DNA of 64,000 bases from Pararobbsia alpina (GCF_902859895.1 NZ_CADIKM010000001.1:248001-312000), one strand, 5' to 3'. Positions 18,432 through 28,293 are shown, numbered from the stretch's first letter. The notes: generated by a model from the sequence alone, not told the origin. Numbers and translations are program-made.

Positions 18432-19981
18432 CAACTCACTCGCCGTCTGAAAAAGGTGTATTTGAAACCCATTGCCCACAGCATGCCAAAGTACAGCGCG
18501 CCAATGGCTATCAGGCTCGAACCGAACAGCCCCAGTCGCACAACCGGCGTGTGACGCAGGCCAACCCAGTCGAAGCTCTGCCTCAACCATAGCAGAACCC
18601 CGGCAATAACGAGACACGCGCCGAGCAACTGGAGCAGGAATTTGCCCCACCCGGCCGACGGCATGTAGATGCCGCGCCGCACGAGCCCGAGATAGAGCAG
18701 CAGCCCGTTCAAGCAAGCGCCGAGCCCGACGGCGAGCGCAAGGCCCGCATGCGCGAACATCGGCACGAACACGTAGTTGGACAGCTGGGTGAAAACGAGC
18801 ACCGCGACCGCGATCTTGACCGGCGTCTTGATGTCCTGCTTTGCATAGAAGCCCGGCGCGAGAATCTTGACGACGATCAGGCCGATCAGCCCGACGCCGT
18901 AGGCCGACAACGCACGCGCGACCATCTCGACGTCATGCGCATTGAAACGGCCGTAGTCGAGGATCGATGCGACCAACGGCACCGAAAACACGAACAACGC
19001 GACCGCGGCCGGTGCGGCGAGCAGGAAGGTCAGGCGCAGGCCCCAGTCGAGCAGCGCCGAGTATTCATTGTTGTCGGCATCGCTATGCGCCTGCGACAGG
19101 CTCGGCAATAGAATCGTGCCGAGCGCGACACCGAGCATGGCGGTCGGGAATTCCATCAGCCGGTCGGCATAGGTGACCCACGACACGCTGCCCGCCGCGA
19201 GCCGCGACGCGATATTGGTGTTCATGATCAGGCTGAGCTGCGCGACCGAGACCGCGAACGTCGCCGGCACCATCTTGGCGAGCACTCGCTTGACGCCCGG
19301 GTGCCGCAAGGCCCTGAAGGGATCGAGCGCGATCCGCGGCATCATGTCGATCTGCCGCAGACCGGGTAGCTGAACCAGGAACTGGAGCACCCCGCCGACC
19401 AGCACGGCCCATGCGAGCGCGTAGATCGGCATTTTGATATGGGGGGCGACAAACAGCGCGGCAAAGATGAAGCTCACATTCAATAAAACCGGCGCGAAGG
19501 CCGGCAGCGAGAACTTCTTGTAGACGTTGAGCACCCCGGCCGCGAGGGAGGTCAGCGAAATCAGCGCGATATATGGGAACATCACGCGGGTCATGTGGAC
19601 CGCCGCCGGGAAACCATCTCCCTGGTTCTTGAGGCCGGTCGCAACGGCGAACACCACGGCCGACGAAAATAGCATGCCGATCAGGGACAACACGGTGAGC
19701 GACCAGGCCAGGACGGTGGCGGTCGCATCGACTAGCGCCTTGGTCGCATCATGACCTTTCTGGGCCTTGAACTCCGCGAGAATCGGCACGAAAGCCTGCG
19801 AAAACGCGCCTTCGGCGGACAGGCGGCGCAGTAGATTCGGAATGCGGAACGCGACGTTGAACGCGTCGGTGAGAGGACTGGCGCCGAAGGTGCGGGCGAT
19901 CAGGACTTCGCGCGCCAAGCCGGCGATCCGCGACAGCAGCGTGAAGCCGCTGACGGTGAGTAGTGCTCGGAGTAGATTCAT
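18431..19981 (-). CDS. murJ: lipid II flippase MurJ (MviN)
   Basis: A 516-residue protein with about 14 transmembrane helices of the MOP/MATE-like exporter superfamily. It begins MNLLRALLTVSGFTLLSRIAGLAREV, keeps the family motif FRIPNLLRRLSAEGAFSQAFVP, and has the cavity-lining Arg/Asp positions. It moves lipid II across the inner membrane for peptidoglycan synthesis and is usually essential. The frame is open further upstream but has no family resemblance there; the ATG at 19981 is the standard start. It is coupled to the SirB1 gene downstream. A degenerate 11-base repeat lies just upstream. Confidence 0.96.
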   Translation of the reverse strand: MNLLRALLTVSGFTLLSRIAGLAREVLIARTFGASPLTDAFNVAFRIPNLLRRLSAEGAFSQAFVPILAEFKAQKGHDATKALVDATATVLAWSLTVLSLIGMLFSSAVVFAVATGLKNQGDGFPAAVHMTRVMFPYIALISLTSLAAGVLNVYKKFSLPAFAPVLLNVSFIFAALFVAPHIKMPIYALAWAVLVGGVLQFLVQLPGLRQIDMMPRIALDPFRALRHPGVKRVLAKMVPATFAVSVAQLSLIMNTNIASRLAAGSVSWVTYADRLMEFPTAMLGVALGTILLPSLSQAHSDADNNEYSALLDWGLRLTFLLAAPAAVALFVFSVPLVASILDYGRFNAHDVEMVARALSAYGVGLIGLIVVKILAPGFYAKQDIKTPVKIAVAVLVFTQLSNYVFVPMFAHAGLALAVGLGACLNGLLLYLGLVRRGIYMPSAGWGKFLLQLLGACLVIAGVLLWLRQSFDWVGLRHTPVVRLGLFGSSLIAIGALYFGMLWAMGFKYTFFRRRVS

Positions 19982-19997
19982 GTTGGCGCGTATTATA

Positions 19998-20080
19998 CGG
20001 ACGGATGCGGGATGGATGCGCGACAGATGCGGGACGGATGCGCGGACATACGGATGGATGCGCGGACGAAAGCGCGGATG
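19998..20080. repeat. degenerate 11-base tandem repeat upstream of murJ
   Basis: Four contiguous 11-base units ending in GATGC (ends at 20008, 20019, 20030 and 20041, such as GGGATGGATGC and GCGACAGATGC). Looser copies continue to about 20080. The array lies in the divergent murJ/rpsT spacer, within the probable murJ 5' leader. Confidence 0.7.
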
Positions 20081-20184
20081 GAGGCACCTCGCAGGGTAAG
20101 CCGACCGATGCCGGCAGACCGGCGACGAGAACGGATTCGTGAGCGGACTCGCAACGGTGCCTGTGCGGCGGGATGTCGGGGAGG

Positions 20185-20214
20185 TTGCCATGGACGGCGG
20201 CCCGCTGATATACT
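20185..20214 (+). promoter_or_regulatory. sigma-70-type promoter of rpsT
   Basis: The -35 element TTGCCA and -10 element TATACT are separated by 18 bases and lie about 80 bases before the rpsT start. Both hexamers are close to consensus, as expected for a ribosomal protein gene. This is read from sequence only. Confidence 0.65.
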
Positions 20215-20293
20215 CCGCCGTTTCTGAATCTCTAATTCTCGCGACCGCGGCCAATGCCGGCAGTCGCATTGCCGGAACCGATCGAGGACCACC

Positions 20294-20566
20294 ATGGCCA
20301 ATACCGCACAAGCACGCAAGCGCGCCACCCAGGCAGCGAAAGCCAATTCCCACAATTCCGCACTGCGTTCGAAGATGCGTACCGCCATCAAGGCTGTCCG
20401 CAAGGCGATCGAGTCGGGCGACAAGGAAAAGGCTGCTGAAGTATTCCGCGCCTCGTCGAAGACGCTGGACATCATCGCCGACAAGAAAATCGTGCACAAG
20501 AACAAGGCAGCTCGTCATAAGAGCCGCCTGGCCGCCGCGGTCAAGCAACTCTCGACGGCAGCCTGA
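20294..20566 (+). CDS. rpsT: 30S ribosomal protein S20
   Basis: A 90-residue basic protein beginning [18 protein letters not shown], the normal S20 sequence and length. S20 binds 16S rRNA early in assembly of the small subunit. The gene is monocistronic, with a near-consensus promoter upstream and a strong intrinsic terminator downstream. It diverges from murJ, an arrangement common in beta-proteobacteria. Confidence 0.98.
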   Translation: MANTAQARKRATQAAKANSHNSALRSKMRTAIKAVRKAIESGDKEKAAEVFRASSKTLDIIADKKIVHKNKAARHKSRLAAAVKQLSTAA

Positions 20567-20658
20567 ACGAACTTGTGATGCGGGGCCATTGAGCAGGCAA
20601 CTGCTTGAAGGCCGCTCACACCAGCCGTGGCCCGCACGGCCCGCTGATCCGGCAGCAC

Positions 20659-20695
20659 GAAAAAAAGCCCGCTCTCACTTGAAGCGGGCTTTTTG
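20659..20695 (+). terminator. intrinsic terminator after rpsT
   Basis: The stem AAAGCCCGCT / AGCGGGCTTT is flanked by A-rich sequence and followed by TTTTTG. It could act on both strands, serving rpsT and possibly the convergent DUF3579 gene. Confidence 0.9.
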
Positions 20696-20804
20696 CTTGT
20701 CGGCGGTAAGGTCTCTTCCTGCGCCTTAATCTTTCCCTGCGTTTTCGCCCCTCGGCGAGTTCTGCTGTCACGGCGGATTCGACCTACCGGCCCCGACCGC
20801 TTCC

Positions 20805-21185
20805 TCACCCCAGCCTTGCCATCCGGGCTTGCGCTGCCGCCTTGGCTTTAGCGGCCGCGGCAGCCTCGGCTTCTTCGGTATGATCGGGTATCGAACAGCC
20901 TTCCGTCACCAACAGGTTGTTATCGCGCGCGAAATTCATCACAAAGTCAAAGGCCATCGGCTCGATATCGCGCAGGCGCTCGTCGACCACCACGCATTTG
21001 ACGTTGCCGAACATTTCGGGTCGCACGTACAAGGAATACTTGAGCTTCGCATTCGCGCCGCTGGCTCCCGGCCCGAAGGCCGACATCACGCCGGACAACC
21101 GCTCGGACCAGTCGCTGGGCCGAAAGGTCTTGCCTTCATTGGTCACGCCTTGGATGAAAAACTCTCTTGGGAACGTGTCGGCCAT
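20805..21185 (-). CDS. DUF3579 family protein
   Basis: A 126-residue conserved protein of unknown function, found in beta-proteobacteria next to argF. It reads MADTFPREFFIQGVT, then EGKTFRPSDWSERLSG, YSLYVRPEM and CVVVDERLRDIEPMAFDFVM, and ends in an Ala/Lys-rich helix. There are no membrane segments or recognisable catalytic motifs. I use the ATG at 21185, where family members start; a codon 39 bases upstream is also open. It is divergent from argF. Confidence 0.9.
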   Translation of the reverse strand: MADTFPREFFIQGVTNEGKTFRPSDWSERLSGVMSAFGPGASGANAKLKYSLYVRPEMFGNVKCVVVDERLRDIEPMAFDFVMNFARDNNLLVTEGCSIPDHTEEAEAAAAAKAKAAAQARMARLG

Positions 21186-21571
21186 ATGCAATACCTGGTA
21201 AGCACGCAGACTGAGTTCCAGCAAGAACTGGAACCCTCACGCCGCGGCATGAAGGGATCGGAAACCGGCGAATGCAAACACCCACGCGCCCTTGTGGGCG
21301 CGGCTTCCGGCACGATCCCCGTGTTGGAAGCTGGCGAAATTATACTGCAAAGCAGCATGGGCTAGACAGGTTTTAGGCCCACTCTTATAGAAGACTCGAG
21401 GGTACATTCGGGTCTTCCGGACGCGTGCTGCCGACCCATGACAGAGACACCTTATGCTGCCGACGCGGCTCGTCAAAGCCCGCGAAATCCATTATGCTTG
21501 AGGTACTTATCCAACGAACGGCGGCGCCGTCCGGGCTTCATTGCCCGGGTCAGTCCGCCGATTTTGTTTTT
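21186..21571. other. divergent spacer between the DUF3579 gene and argF
   Basis: About 390 bases that should hold the promoters of both flanking genes. An argF-frame extension open from 21425 is Cys/Arg/Pro-rich and not family-like. I see no ArgR box, repeat or hairpin strong enough to call. Confidence 0.45.
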
Positions 21572-22501
21572 ATGGCTCAAAAAAACATTCGCCACTATCT
21601 GCAGTTCAAGGACCTGACGCGCGACGAGTATGACTACCTGCTCGACCGCTCTCGAATCCTCAAGCAGAAGTTCAAGAACTACGAGACCTACCACCCGCTG
21701 CACGATCGCACGCTCGCGATGATCTTCGAGAAGAACTCCACGCGCACACGGCTTTCGTTCGAAGCGGGCATTCACCAACTTGGCGGCCACGCCGTGTTCA
21801 TGAGCACGCGCGATACCCAGCTGGGTCGCGGCGAGCCGATCGAAGACGCCGCCCAGGTGATCTCGCGCATGACCGACATCATCATGATCCGTACGTTCGG
21901 ACAGGACATCCTGCGCCGTTTCGCGGACAACTCGCGCGTGCCGGTCATCAACGGCCTGACCAACGAGAACCACCCCTGCCAGGTTCTCGCCGACATCTTC
22001 ACATTCTATGAACAACGCGGACCCATCGCAGGGAAGACTGTTGCCTGGGTCGGCGATGCAAACAATATGCTCTATACGTGGATCGAGGCGGCCCACATCC
22101 TTGGCTTCAAGGTGAAGCTGTCGACGCCGGCAGGTTACGCGCTCGATCCGGCGATGCTCGACCCCGATGCACGCGATGCCTACGAAGTCTTTGCCGATCC
22201 GCGCGAAGCCTGCGACGGTGCCGACCTCGTCACGACCGATGTCTGGACCAGCATGGGGTTCGAACAGGAAAACGAAGTGCGCAAGAAGGCGTTTGCAAAT
22301 TGGTGCGTGGATGCCGGCATGATGGCGCGGGCCCGGCCCGAGGCGCTCTTCATGCATTGCCTGCCGGCGCACCGGGGCGAGGAAGTCTCCGCGGATGTCA
22401 TCGACGGCCCGCAAAGTGTAGTCTGGGACGAGGCCGAGAATCGGCTGCATGTCCAGAAGGCGCTGATGGAATTCCTGCTGCTGGGGCGAGTCAGCCATTG
22501 A
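21572..22501 (+). CDS. argF: ornithine carbamoyltransferase
   Basis: A 309-residue enzyme that makes citrulline from ornithine and carbamoyl phosphate. The carbamoyl-phosphate site STRTRLSF, the NENHPCQVLAD motif with the HPCQ variant, and the ornithine-side MHCLPAHRG are all present. I chose the ATG at 21572 (MAQKNIRHYLQFKDL), the normal N-terminus; the frame is open upstream without resemblance. argG follows 177 bases later on the same strand, so two consecutive steps of arginine synthesis are adjacent. Confidence 0.97.
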   Translation: MAQKNIRHYLQFKDLTRDEYDYLLDRSRILKQKFKNYETYHPLHDRTLAMIFEKNSTRTRLSFEAGIHQLGGHAVFMSTRDTQLGRGEPIEDAAQVISRMTDIIMIRTFGQDILRRFADNSRVPVINGLTNENHPCQVLADIFTFYEQRGPIAGKTVAWVGDANNMLYTWIEAAHILGFKVKLSTPAGYALDPAMLDPDARDAYEVFADPREACDGADLVTTDVWTSMGFEQENEVRKKAFANWCVDAGMMARARPEALFMHCLPAHRGEEVSADVIDGPQSVVWDEAENRLHVQKALMEFLLLGRVSH

Positions 22502-22678
22502 CGATGGCGCGCCGGTGGCCATGCGCCCGCCGGTTACCGCCTGAGCTGAGGCCGGCCGCCATCCGAGCCGCTGTTCAAGCGCGGCGCCCTCGCCGTTTCA
22601 GGGGCTGCTGCTTTATTTAATGTCACAATATCGGGTTCGCGGCCCGCACCGGGCGCCGCGGCATCGCACGAGTCAAAC

Positions 22679-23905
22679 ATGAGCGAAATCAAGAAAGTGG
22701 TGCTCGCCTATTCGGGTGGGCTCGACACCTCGGTCATCCTGAAGTGGCTGCAGGACAACTACGACGCCGAAGTCGTCACCTTCACGGCCGACATCGGTCA
22801 GGGCGAAGAACTCGAGCCCGCGCGAGCGAAAGCCGTGCAGCTCGGCATCAAGCCCGAAAACATCTATATCGACGATCTGCGCGAAGAGTTCGTGCGCGAC
22901 TTCGTATTCCCGATGTTCCGTGCCAATGCGATCTACGAGGGCGAGTATCTGCTGGGCACGTCGATCGCGCGTCCGCTGATCGCGAAGCGCCAGATCGAGA
23001 TCGCGCGCCAGACCGGCGCGCAGGCCGTCTCGCACGGCGCGACCGGCAAGGGCAACGATCAGGTCCGCTTCGAACTGGGTTATTACGCGCTCGAGCCCGG
23101 CATCAAGGTCATCGCGCCGTGGCGCGAATGGGACCTGCTGTCGCGCGAGAAGCTGCTCAGCTATGCGGAAAAGGCTGGCATTCCGATCGATATGAAGCAT
23201 AAGCAAGGCGGCGCGCCGTACTCGATGGACGCGAACCTGCTGCACATCTCGTTCGAAGGCCGCCACCTCGAAGACCCGAAGGCCGAAGCCGAGGCTGATA
23301 TGTGGCGTTGGACCGTCTCGGCCGAACAGGCTCCGGACGCGCCCGAATATCTCGACATCGGCTATGAGAGCGGCGATCCGGTCACGCTGAACGGCAAGGC
23401 CCTGTCGCCGGCCGAGATGCTAACCGAGCTGAATCGGCTTGGCGGCAAGCATGGGGTGGGTCGTCTCGATCTCGTCGAAAACCGCTTTGTCGGCATGAAG
23501 TCGCGCGGTTGCTACGAAACGCCGGGTGGCACGATCATGCTCAAGGCGCATCGCGGCATCGAATCGATCACGCTCGATCGCGAAGTCGCGCACCTCAAGG
23601 ACGACCTGCTCGCCCGCTATGCGGCGCTGATCTATAACGGCTACTGGTGGGCGCCGGAGCGCAAGGCGCTTCAGGTGCTGATCGACCATACGCAGCAGAA
23701 TGTGAACGGCTGGGTACGCGTCAAGCTCTACAAGGGCAGCGTAACGGTGGTCGCACGCGATTCGAAGAACACGCTGTTCGACAAGAACATCGCGACCTTC
23801 GACGACGACGGCGGTGCCTACAACCAGGCCGACGCCGGCGGCTTCATCAAGCTCAACGCCTTGCGTATGCGGATTGCCGAGAACGCACGCCGCAATCGCT
23901 CGTAA
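22679..23905 (+). CDS. argG: argininosuccinate synthase
   Basis: A 408-residue enzyme that joins citrulline and aspartate using ATP. The N-terminal pyrophosphatase loop AYSGGLDTS is at 10-18, and the later [10 protein letters not shown] and [13 protein letters not shown] segments are standard for the shorter bacterial type. No strong ribosome site precedes the ATG. A large nested hairpin with a T-run ends the transcript. Confidence 0.97.
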   Translation: MSEIKKVVLAYSGGLDTSVILKWLQDNYDAEVVTFTADIGQGEELEPARAKAVQLGIKPENIYIDDLREEFVRDFVFPMFRANAIYEGEYLLGTSIARPLIAKRQIEIARQTGAQAVSHGATGKGNDQVRFELGYYALEPGIKVIAPWREWDLLSREKLLSYAEKAGIPIDMKHKQGGAPYSMDANLLHISFEGRHLEDPKAEAEADMWRWTVSAEQAPDAPEYLDIGYESGDPVTLNGKALSPAEMLTELNRLGGKHGVGRLDLVENRFVGMKSRGCYETPGGTIMLKAHRGIESITLDREVAHLKDDLLARYAALIYNGYWWAPERKALQVLIDHTQQNVNGWVRVKLYKGSVTVVARDSKNTLFDKNIATFDDDGGAYNQADAGGFIKLNALRMRIAENARRNRS

Positions 23906-23944
23906 GGGCATCGTGCACGAGGCCGGCGCGCCGGCCTCGTAGCA

Positions 23945-24014
23945 GAAAACCCCGTGTTCCCTGTGAACCCATCCCGCTTGCGGGAAACGGTTCACGCGAA
24001 TCACGGGGTTTTTT
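23945..24014 (+). terminator. long nested intrinsic terminator after argG
   Basis: Three nested stems are visible: AAAACCCCGTG with CACGGGGTTTT (11 pairs, outer), GTGAACC with GGTTCAC, and TCCCGC with GCGGGA (two-base loop). Six T follow the outer stem. It lies between the convergent argG and murB genes and could stop transcription from both sides. Confidence 0.88.
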
Positions 24015-24071
24015 GTCGTCTTTTCCGGGGTTTCTATGGATTTGCGGGTTTGCGGGTTTTGCTGGCCTTGT

Positions 24072-25091
24072 CTAAACGACCAGCGGCTCCGGTTCGAGCT
24101 CGACGCCGTAGCGCGCCAGCACGTCATCGCGAATTGCCTGCGACAGGGCGAGCACATCCGCACCCGTCGCGCCGCCTCGGTTCACGAGCACGAGCGCCTG
24201 CCGGTCGTGCACCGCGGCGCCCGCATGGCAGCGCCCTTTCCAGCCACAGCGGTCGATCAGCCACGCAGCGGCGAGCTTGCGTGAACCGTCTGGCTGCTCG
24301 TAGGCCACGAGCTCGGGCTCGACCGCGATCAGCTCCGCGTATTGCGCGGCACCCACCACCGGGTTCTTGAAGAAGCTACCCGCATTGCCCAGCGCGGCCG
24401 GGTCCGGCAGCTTGGCGCGGCGCACGGCGGCCACCGTTGCGAAGATATCGTGCGCGCTCGGTTCGGCGACACCGCGTGCAACGAGTTCGCGCGCAAGATC
24501 CGCATAAGCGGTGCGTGCTCGCCATGCCTTGGGCAGCCTGAAACGGACCGACAGGATCAGGTAGCGATCGCGCGCCAAGCGCTTGAAGACGCTGTCCCGA
24601 TAGCCGAACGCGCAATCCGCGCAGTCTAGTTCGACGATCACTCCGTTCGACAGGTCGAACGCACGCAGCGAATCGAAATACTCGGCGATCTCCAGCCCGT
24701 ACGCACCGATGTTCTGGATCGGCGCCGCCCCGACCGTACCTGGGATCAATGCCAGATTCTCGAGACCTCGGCATCCCTCGTCGAGACACCAGGCAACAAA
24801 GTCATGCCAATTCTCGCCCGCGGCCGCCTCGACGAGCCAGGCATCGGTCGTTTCACTCAGAATGCACCGCCCGCGCAGACCGACGAGCCACACCACGCCC
24901 GGAAAATCGCGCGTCAGCACGACATTGCTGCCGCCGCCGAGCACGAGACGGGGCATCGAAGCCGTGCGCGTGTCGTGAAAAGCGTCCGCCACATCGCGCT
25001 CGTCTTCGATCGTGCGGGCAAACCGCGCGCGCACGTCGAAGCCGAACGTGTTATGGGTAAGCAATGAATAGTCGTTGAGCAGGCTCGACAT
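24072..25091 (-). CDS. murB: UDP-N-acetylenolpyruvoylglucosamine reductase
   Basis: A 339-residue FAD enzyme that reduces enolpyruvyl-UDP-GlcNAc to UDP-MurNAc using NADPH. The FAD-binding stretch [14 protein letters not shown] is present, followed by [16 protein letters not shown] and the active-site loop [10 protein letters not shown] with its proton-donor serine. The C-terminus ends near a conserved glutamate (ELEPEPLVV). This is type I MurB, as in E. coli. I prefer the ATG at 25091 ([17 protein letters not shown]). The ATG at 25151 would add 20 residues, and neither has a clear ribosome site. Confidence 0.95.
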   Translation of the reverse strand: MSSLLNDYSLLTHNTFGFDVRARFARTIEDERDVADAFHDTRTASMPRLVLGGGSNVVLTRDFPGVVWLVGLRGRCILSETTDAWLVEAAAGENWHDFVAWCLDEGCRGLENLALIPGTVGAAPIQNIGAYGLEIAEYFDSLRAFDLSNGVIVELDCADCAFGYRDSVFKRLARDRYLILSVRFRLPKAWRARTAYADLARELVARGVAEPSAHDIFATVAAVRRAKLPDPAALGNAGSFFKNPVVGAAQYAELIAVEPELVAYEQPDGSRKLAAAWLIDRCGWKGRCHAGAAVHDRQALVLVNRGGATGADVLALSQAIRDDVLARYGVELEPEPLVV

Positions 25092-25240
25092 ACGGAATCG
25101 GTGAAGGAGAAGCGCCCTGTCGACGGGTGGCCGATGCGCGGGTCGGGTCATTGCGGGGCTTGGAAAAGCGGGCCACCCCGGTAAAATAACGACGACCCGT
25201 GATTATAACGAGGGTCCCGCGGACCCCGGAGAAACCAGCC

Positions 25241-25726
25241 ATGCCATCGTTCGACGTCGTCAGTGAAGCAAACATGATTGAAGTAAAAAATGCGATCGAG
25301 CAAGCCAACAAGGAAATCTCGACCCGTTTCGACTTCAAGGGATCCGACTCGCGCATCGAACACAAGGAACTCGAACTGACCGCCTTTGCGGACGACGACT
25401 TCAAGCTCGGGCAGGTCACCGACGTCCTGACCATGAAAATGGCCAAGCGCAATGTGGACGTGCGTTTTCTCGACTACGGCAAGGTCGAGAAGATCGGCGG
25501 CGACAAGATCAAACAGGTGATCAAGATCAAGAAGGGCGTAAGCGGCGATCTCGCGAAAAAGATCGTACGCACGATCAAGGACAGCAAGATCAAGGTGCAG
25601 GCAAGCATCCAGGGTGACGCGGTACGCGTGACCGGCACGAAGCGCGACGACCTCCAGGCCGCGATCGCGCTGCTCAAGAAAGATGTGACGGACACGCCGC
25701 TCGACTTCAACAACTTCCGCGACTGA
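25241..25726 (+). CDS. yajQ: YajQ family nucleotide-binding protein (DUF520)
   Basis: A 161-residue protein beginning [18 protein letters not shown] with [13 protein letters not shown], the standard YajQ sequence. It has two RNA-recognition-like folds. In Xanthomonas a homologue binds cyclic di-GMP and acts with a transcription factor; the general role is uncertain. A CGGAG site precedes the ATG; the 14-codon upstream extension is unlikely. Tandem repeats start about 20 bases past the stop. Confidence 0.95.
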   Translation: MPSFDVVSEANMIEVKNAIEQANKEISTRFDFKGSDSRIEHKELELTAFADDDFKLGQVTDVLTMKMAKRNVDVRFLDYGKVEKIGGDKIKQVIKIKKGVSGDLAKKIVRTIKDSKIKVQASIQGDAVRVTGTKRDDLQAAIALLKKDVTDTPLDFNNFRD

Positions 25727-25748
25727 CAGGACTGACGGGACTGACCAG

Positions 25749-25829
25749 TTTGTCTAGTTTGTCTAGTTTGTCTAGTTTGTCTAGTTTGGCTAGTCTGGCG
25801 GGACTGGCGAGTCTCACGGGTCTGGCGGG
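25749..25829. repeat. 9-base tandem repeat TTTGTCTAG after yajQ
   Basis: Four perfect units and one single-change unit occupy 25749-25793. They are followed by decaying 9-base copies (TCTGGCGGG, ACTGGCGAG, TCTCACGGG). It lies in the spacer between convergent yajQ and plsY. It creates artificial open frames of repeated SSL or LDK tripeptides that should not be annotated as protein. Confidence 0.9.
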
Positions 25830-25891
25830 ATTGAGGAACCGTGACGCGGCCCGCGCACCGCCAGGCGCGCCGAGGCCGGGCTCTCCGGCCG

Positions 25892-26509
25892 CTAGGATTT
25901 CTTCTGGCCGAGCCGGCTTTCCTTGCCTGCCATCAGCCGGGCAATATTGCTTGCGTGGCGCCAGATCAACAGCATCGCTATCACGACCACGGCGACCGAG
26001 ATCGGCCCGGGGCCGTACATGAAGAACTCGTAGAACGGCGCGAATATGGCCGCCGCGAGCGCGGCGAGCGACGAATAGCGGAAGAAGAACGCGATGATCA
26101 CCCAGGTCGCCACCGTCGCGAGGCCCAGTATCCAGCTCAATGCGAACAGCACGCCTGCTGCCGTCGCGACCCCCTTGCCGCCCTTGAATTTGAAGAACAC
26201 CGGGAACACGTGCCCGAGAAACACGGCGATCGCACCTAGTGCGATCACTTCTTCCCCGAGTTGATAGCGGTCGCTGAACTGGATCACGAGCCAGACGGCG
26301 AACCAGCCCTTGAGCGCATCGCCAAGCAGCGTCAGGATCGCCGCGGTCTTGCTGCCGCTGCGCAGGACATTGGTCGCACCAGGGTTCTTCGAGCCATAGG
26401 TGCGCGGATCGTCGAGCCGCATCGCCTTGCTGACGACCACGGCAAACGAGATCGACCCGATCAGATAGGCGCCGACGACGGCAATCAGCACATTCAGCAC
26501 ATTCGGCAT
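25892..26509 (-). CDS. plsY: glycerol-3-phosphate acyltransferase PlsY
   Basis: A 205-residue membrane enzyme with five to six helices that transfers acyl groups from acyl-phosphate to glycerol-3-phosphate, the first step of phospholipid synthesis. All three family motifs are visible: [31 protein letters not shown] and the later YSSLAAL region. It is partnered in vivo by PlsX, which is not in this window. The gene is flanked on both sides by short tandem-repeat spacers. Confidence 0.95.
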   Translation of the reverse strand: MPNVLNVLIAVVGAYLIGSISFAVVVSKAMRLDDPRTYGSKNPGATNVLRSGSKTAAILTLLGDALKGWFAVWLVIQFSDRYQLGEEVIALGAIAVFLGHVFPVFFKFKGGKGVATAAGVLFALSWILGLATVATWVIIAFFFRYSSLAALAAAIFAPFYEFFMYGPGPISVAVVVIAMLLIWRHASNIARLMAGKESRLGQKKS

Positions 26510-26599
26510 GGACTATTCCAGTTAAGAGACCGGCCGCAATTGTAGCGAAGCCACGAGGCAATGGCGCTTGGGGCAAGCGAGCCCCCGCTACTCGCTCCT

Positions 26600-26750
26600 G
26601 CCTATCCGCCTGCTTGTCCCTGCTTCTCCCCTACCTCTCCGCCTGCTTATCCGTCTACTTCTCCGCCTGCTTATCTGCCTGCTCGTCCGTCTGCTTTGTC
26701 CGTCTGCTTTGTCCGTCTGCTTTGTCCGCCTGCTTGTCCGCCTACTCCAC
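26600..26750. repeat. 12-13-base tandem repeat between plsY and ybaK
   Basis: About ten degenerate copies of a pyrimidine-rich unit near TCCGCCTGCTTG. Three consecutive 13-base copies are identical (GTCCGTCTGCTTT). The array runs up to the stop codon of ybaK and lies upstream of plsY on the coding strand. It is strand-asymmetric, nearly all C and T on the plus strand. Confidence 0.85.
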
Positions 26751-27233
26751 GCTCGCACATTCGACCGGCCTGGCATCGAGCAGGGTCGTCAGCACCGAAG
26801 GCGCGATGCTGACGAGATAACCCCGCCTGCCGCCGTTCAGATAGATCCGCTCCAGCGCAAGTACACTGGCTTCGACATAGACCGGCATCGCCTTGCGCGT
26901 GCCGAACGGCGAGGTGCCGCCGATCAGATAGCCCGAATGCCGGTTGGCGACCTCGGGCTTGCAGGGCTCGATGCGCTTCGCGCCAACCTGCCTTGCCAAG
27001 TTCTTCGTCGAAACAGTGCGATCGCCATGCATCAGCACGATCAGCGGCTTCGCCTGCTCGTCTTCCATGACCAGCGTCTTGATCACATGATGTTCGTCCA
27101 CGCCGAGCTGGCGCGCAGACTCGGTCGTGCCGCCGTGCTCGACATAGTCGTAGGGATGCTCGCCAAACGCGATGTTGTGGCGCTTGAGAAACTGCGTCGC
27201 GGGGGTCTCGTAAACGTGTCGGCTCTTGCTCAT
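26742..27233 (-). CDS. ybaK: Cys-tRNA(Pro) deacylase YbaK/EbsC
   Basis: A 163-residue trans-editing protein that hydrolyses cysteine mis-attached to proline tRNA. It reads TPATQFLKRHNIAFGEHPYDY, then VIKTLVMEDEQ, the catalytic-lysine region STKNLARQVGAKR, and SGYLIGGTSPFGTRK, the typical YbaK signature. The last residues are encoded right at the edge of the neighbouring tandem repeat. Confidence 0.94.
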   Translation of the reverse strand: MSKSRHVYETPATQFLKRHNIAFGEHPYDYVEHGGTTESARQLGVDEHHVIKTLVMEDEQAKPLIVLMHGDRTVSTKNLARQVGAKRIEPCKPEVANRHSGYLIGGTSPFGTRKAMPVYVEASVLALERIYLNGGRRGYLVSIAPSVLTTLLDARPVECASVE

Positions 27234-27309
27234 CTCATCGTCGGCGCTGCATCAGCAGTGTTGCGCACGTGCTGCAACTCGCTCATGCGCGCATTCTAAC
27301 GTCGGCGTT

Positions 27310-28293
27310 CTATCCGCGCGGGTGGTGAATGGCATGCAGGGTCTTCAGGCGCTCGCGCGCCACATGGGTGTAGATCTGCGTGGTCGAGATATCGGCATGA
27401 CCGAGCAGCATCTGCACGACCCGCAGATCGGCGCCGTGGTTCAGCAGATGCGTCGCGAACGCATGGCGCAAGGTATGCGGCGTCAGGCGCGCCGCGATGC
27501 CGGCGCTCAGTGCATGGCGCTTGATCAGGTGCCAGAATTGCTGGCGCGTCATCGCGTCGCCGCGCGCGGTGACGAACATCGCGTCGGCCGCGCGCGCACC
27601 GAGGATGGCACCGCGCCCTTCGACCAGATAGCGCGAAAGCCATTCGTGCGCCTGCTCGCCGAACGGCACGAGCCGTTCCTTGGAACCCTTGCCCATCACG
27701 CGAACCACCCCTTCATTGAGCCCGATCTCGACCGTCTTCAGATTGACGAGCTCCGAGACGCGCAGTCCGCTCGCATACATGAGTTCGAGCATGGTGCGGT
27801 CGCGCAGTCCGAGCGGCGTGTCGACGTCCGGCGCGTCGAGCAGTGCTTCGACCTGCGCTTCGGACAATGTCGAAGGCATACGCAGCGGTTGTTTCGCGGT
27901 CTGCATCTTCAGCGTCGGGTCGACGCTCACGTGATGCTCGCGAAGTGCCCAGCCGAAGAAGCGGCGGAACACCGAGAGGCGGCGGTTTGCCGAACTCGCC
28001 TTGTCAATGCTGCGGGCCGCGACATAAGCGATGAGATCGACCTCGGTGGTCTGCGCGATCGCATTGGCATTGCGCCTGGCGAGCCAGTCAGCATAAAGCC
28101 GCAGATCGCGCCGGTAAGCATCGAGCGTATTGCGTGACAGGCCTTGCTCGAGCCAGAGCGCATCGCAAAACGCGTCGATCACGTACAAGCTGTCAGCATG
28201 TGCGGGCGGAAAGGGGGTCTCCGTGTCGATGAGGACATGCGAACGCTTGCCGCGCGGTTTGTTGCCCGTTTTTGTCACCGCGCCTGTATTCAT
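27310..28293 (-). CDS. xerD: tyrosine recombinase XerD
   Basis: A 327-residue site-specific recombinase that, with XerC, resolves chromosome dimers at dif under FtsK control. An N-terminal SAM-like domain (LWLEQGLSRNTLDAYRRDL) precedes the catalytic domain. The latter holds the active-site Arg in ASGLRVSELV, Lys in VMGKGSKER, HxxR in HTLRHAFATHLL, His in LGHADI and the nucleophile Tyr in TQIYTHV. About 30 extra residues precede the conserved start. No mobile-element context surrounds it, so it is the chromosomal Xer protein rather than an integrase. Confidence 0.95.
   Translation of the reverse strand: MNTGAVTKTGNKPRGKRSHVLIDTETPFPPAHADSLYVIDAFCDALWLEQGLSRNTLDAYRRDLRLYADWLARRNANAIAQTTEVDLIAYVAARSIDKASSANRRLSVFRRFFGWALREHHVSVDPTLKMQTAKQPLRMPSTLSEAQVEALLDAPDVDTPLGLRDRTMLELMYASGLRVSELVNLKTVEIGLNEGVVRVMGKGSKERLVPFGEQAHEWLSRYLVEGRGAILGARAADAMFVTARGDAMTRQQFWHLIKRHALSAGIAARLTPHTLRHAFATHLLNHGADLRVVQMLLGHADISTTQIYTHVARERLKTLHAIHHPRG

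Noticed and set aside
19982-20548. 189-codon N-terminal extension of murJ
   Set aside because: It overlaps rpsT in antisense and a tandem repeat; MurJ proteins start at the ATG at 19981.
23945-24014. Riboswitch downstream of argG
   Set aside because: The structure ends a transcript, with an outer stem followed by a T-run, and precedes no gene on its strand. A terminator explains it.
25707-26576. 289-codon minus-strand ORF through the 9-base repeat
   Set aside because: It is a shadow of plsY joined to repeat-encoded LDK tripeptides.
27310-28293. XerD as the integrase of a mobile element
   Set aside because: Sequence and length match chromosomal XerD, with no att-like repeats or cargo around it.
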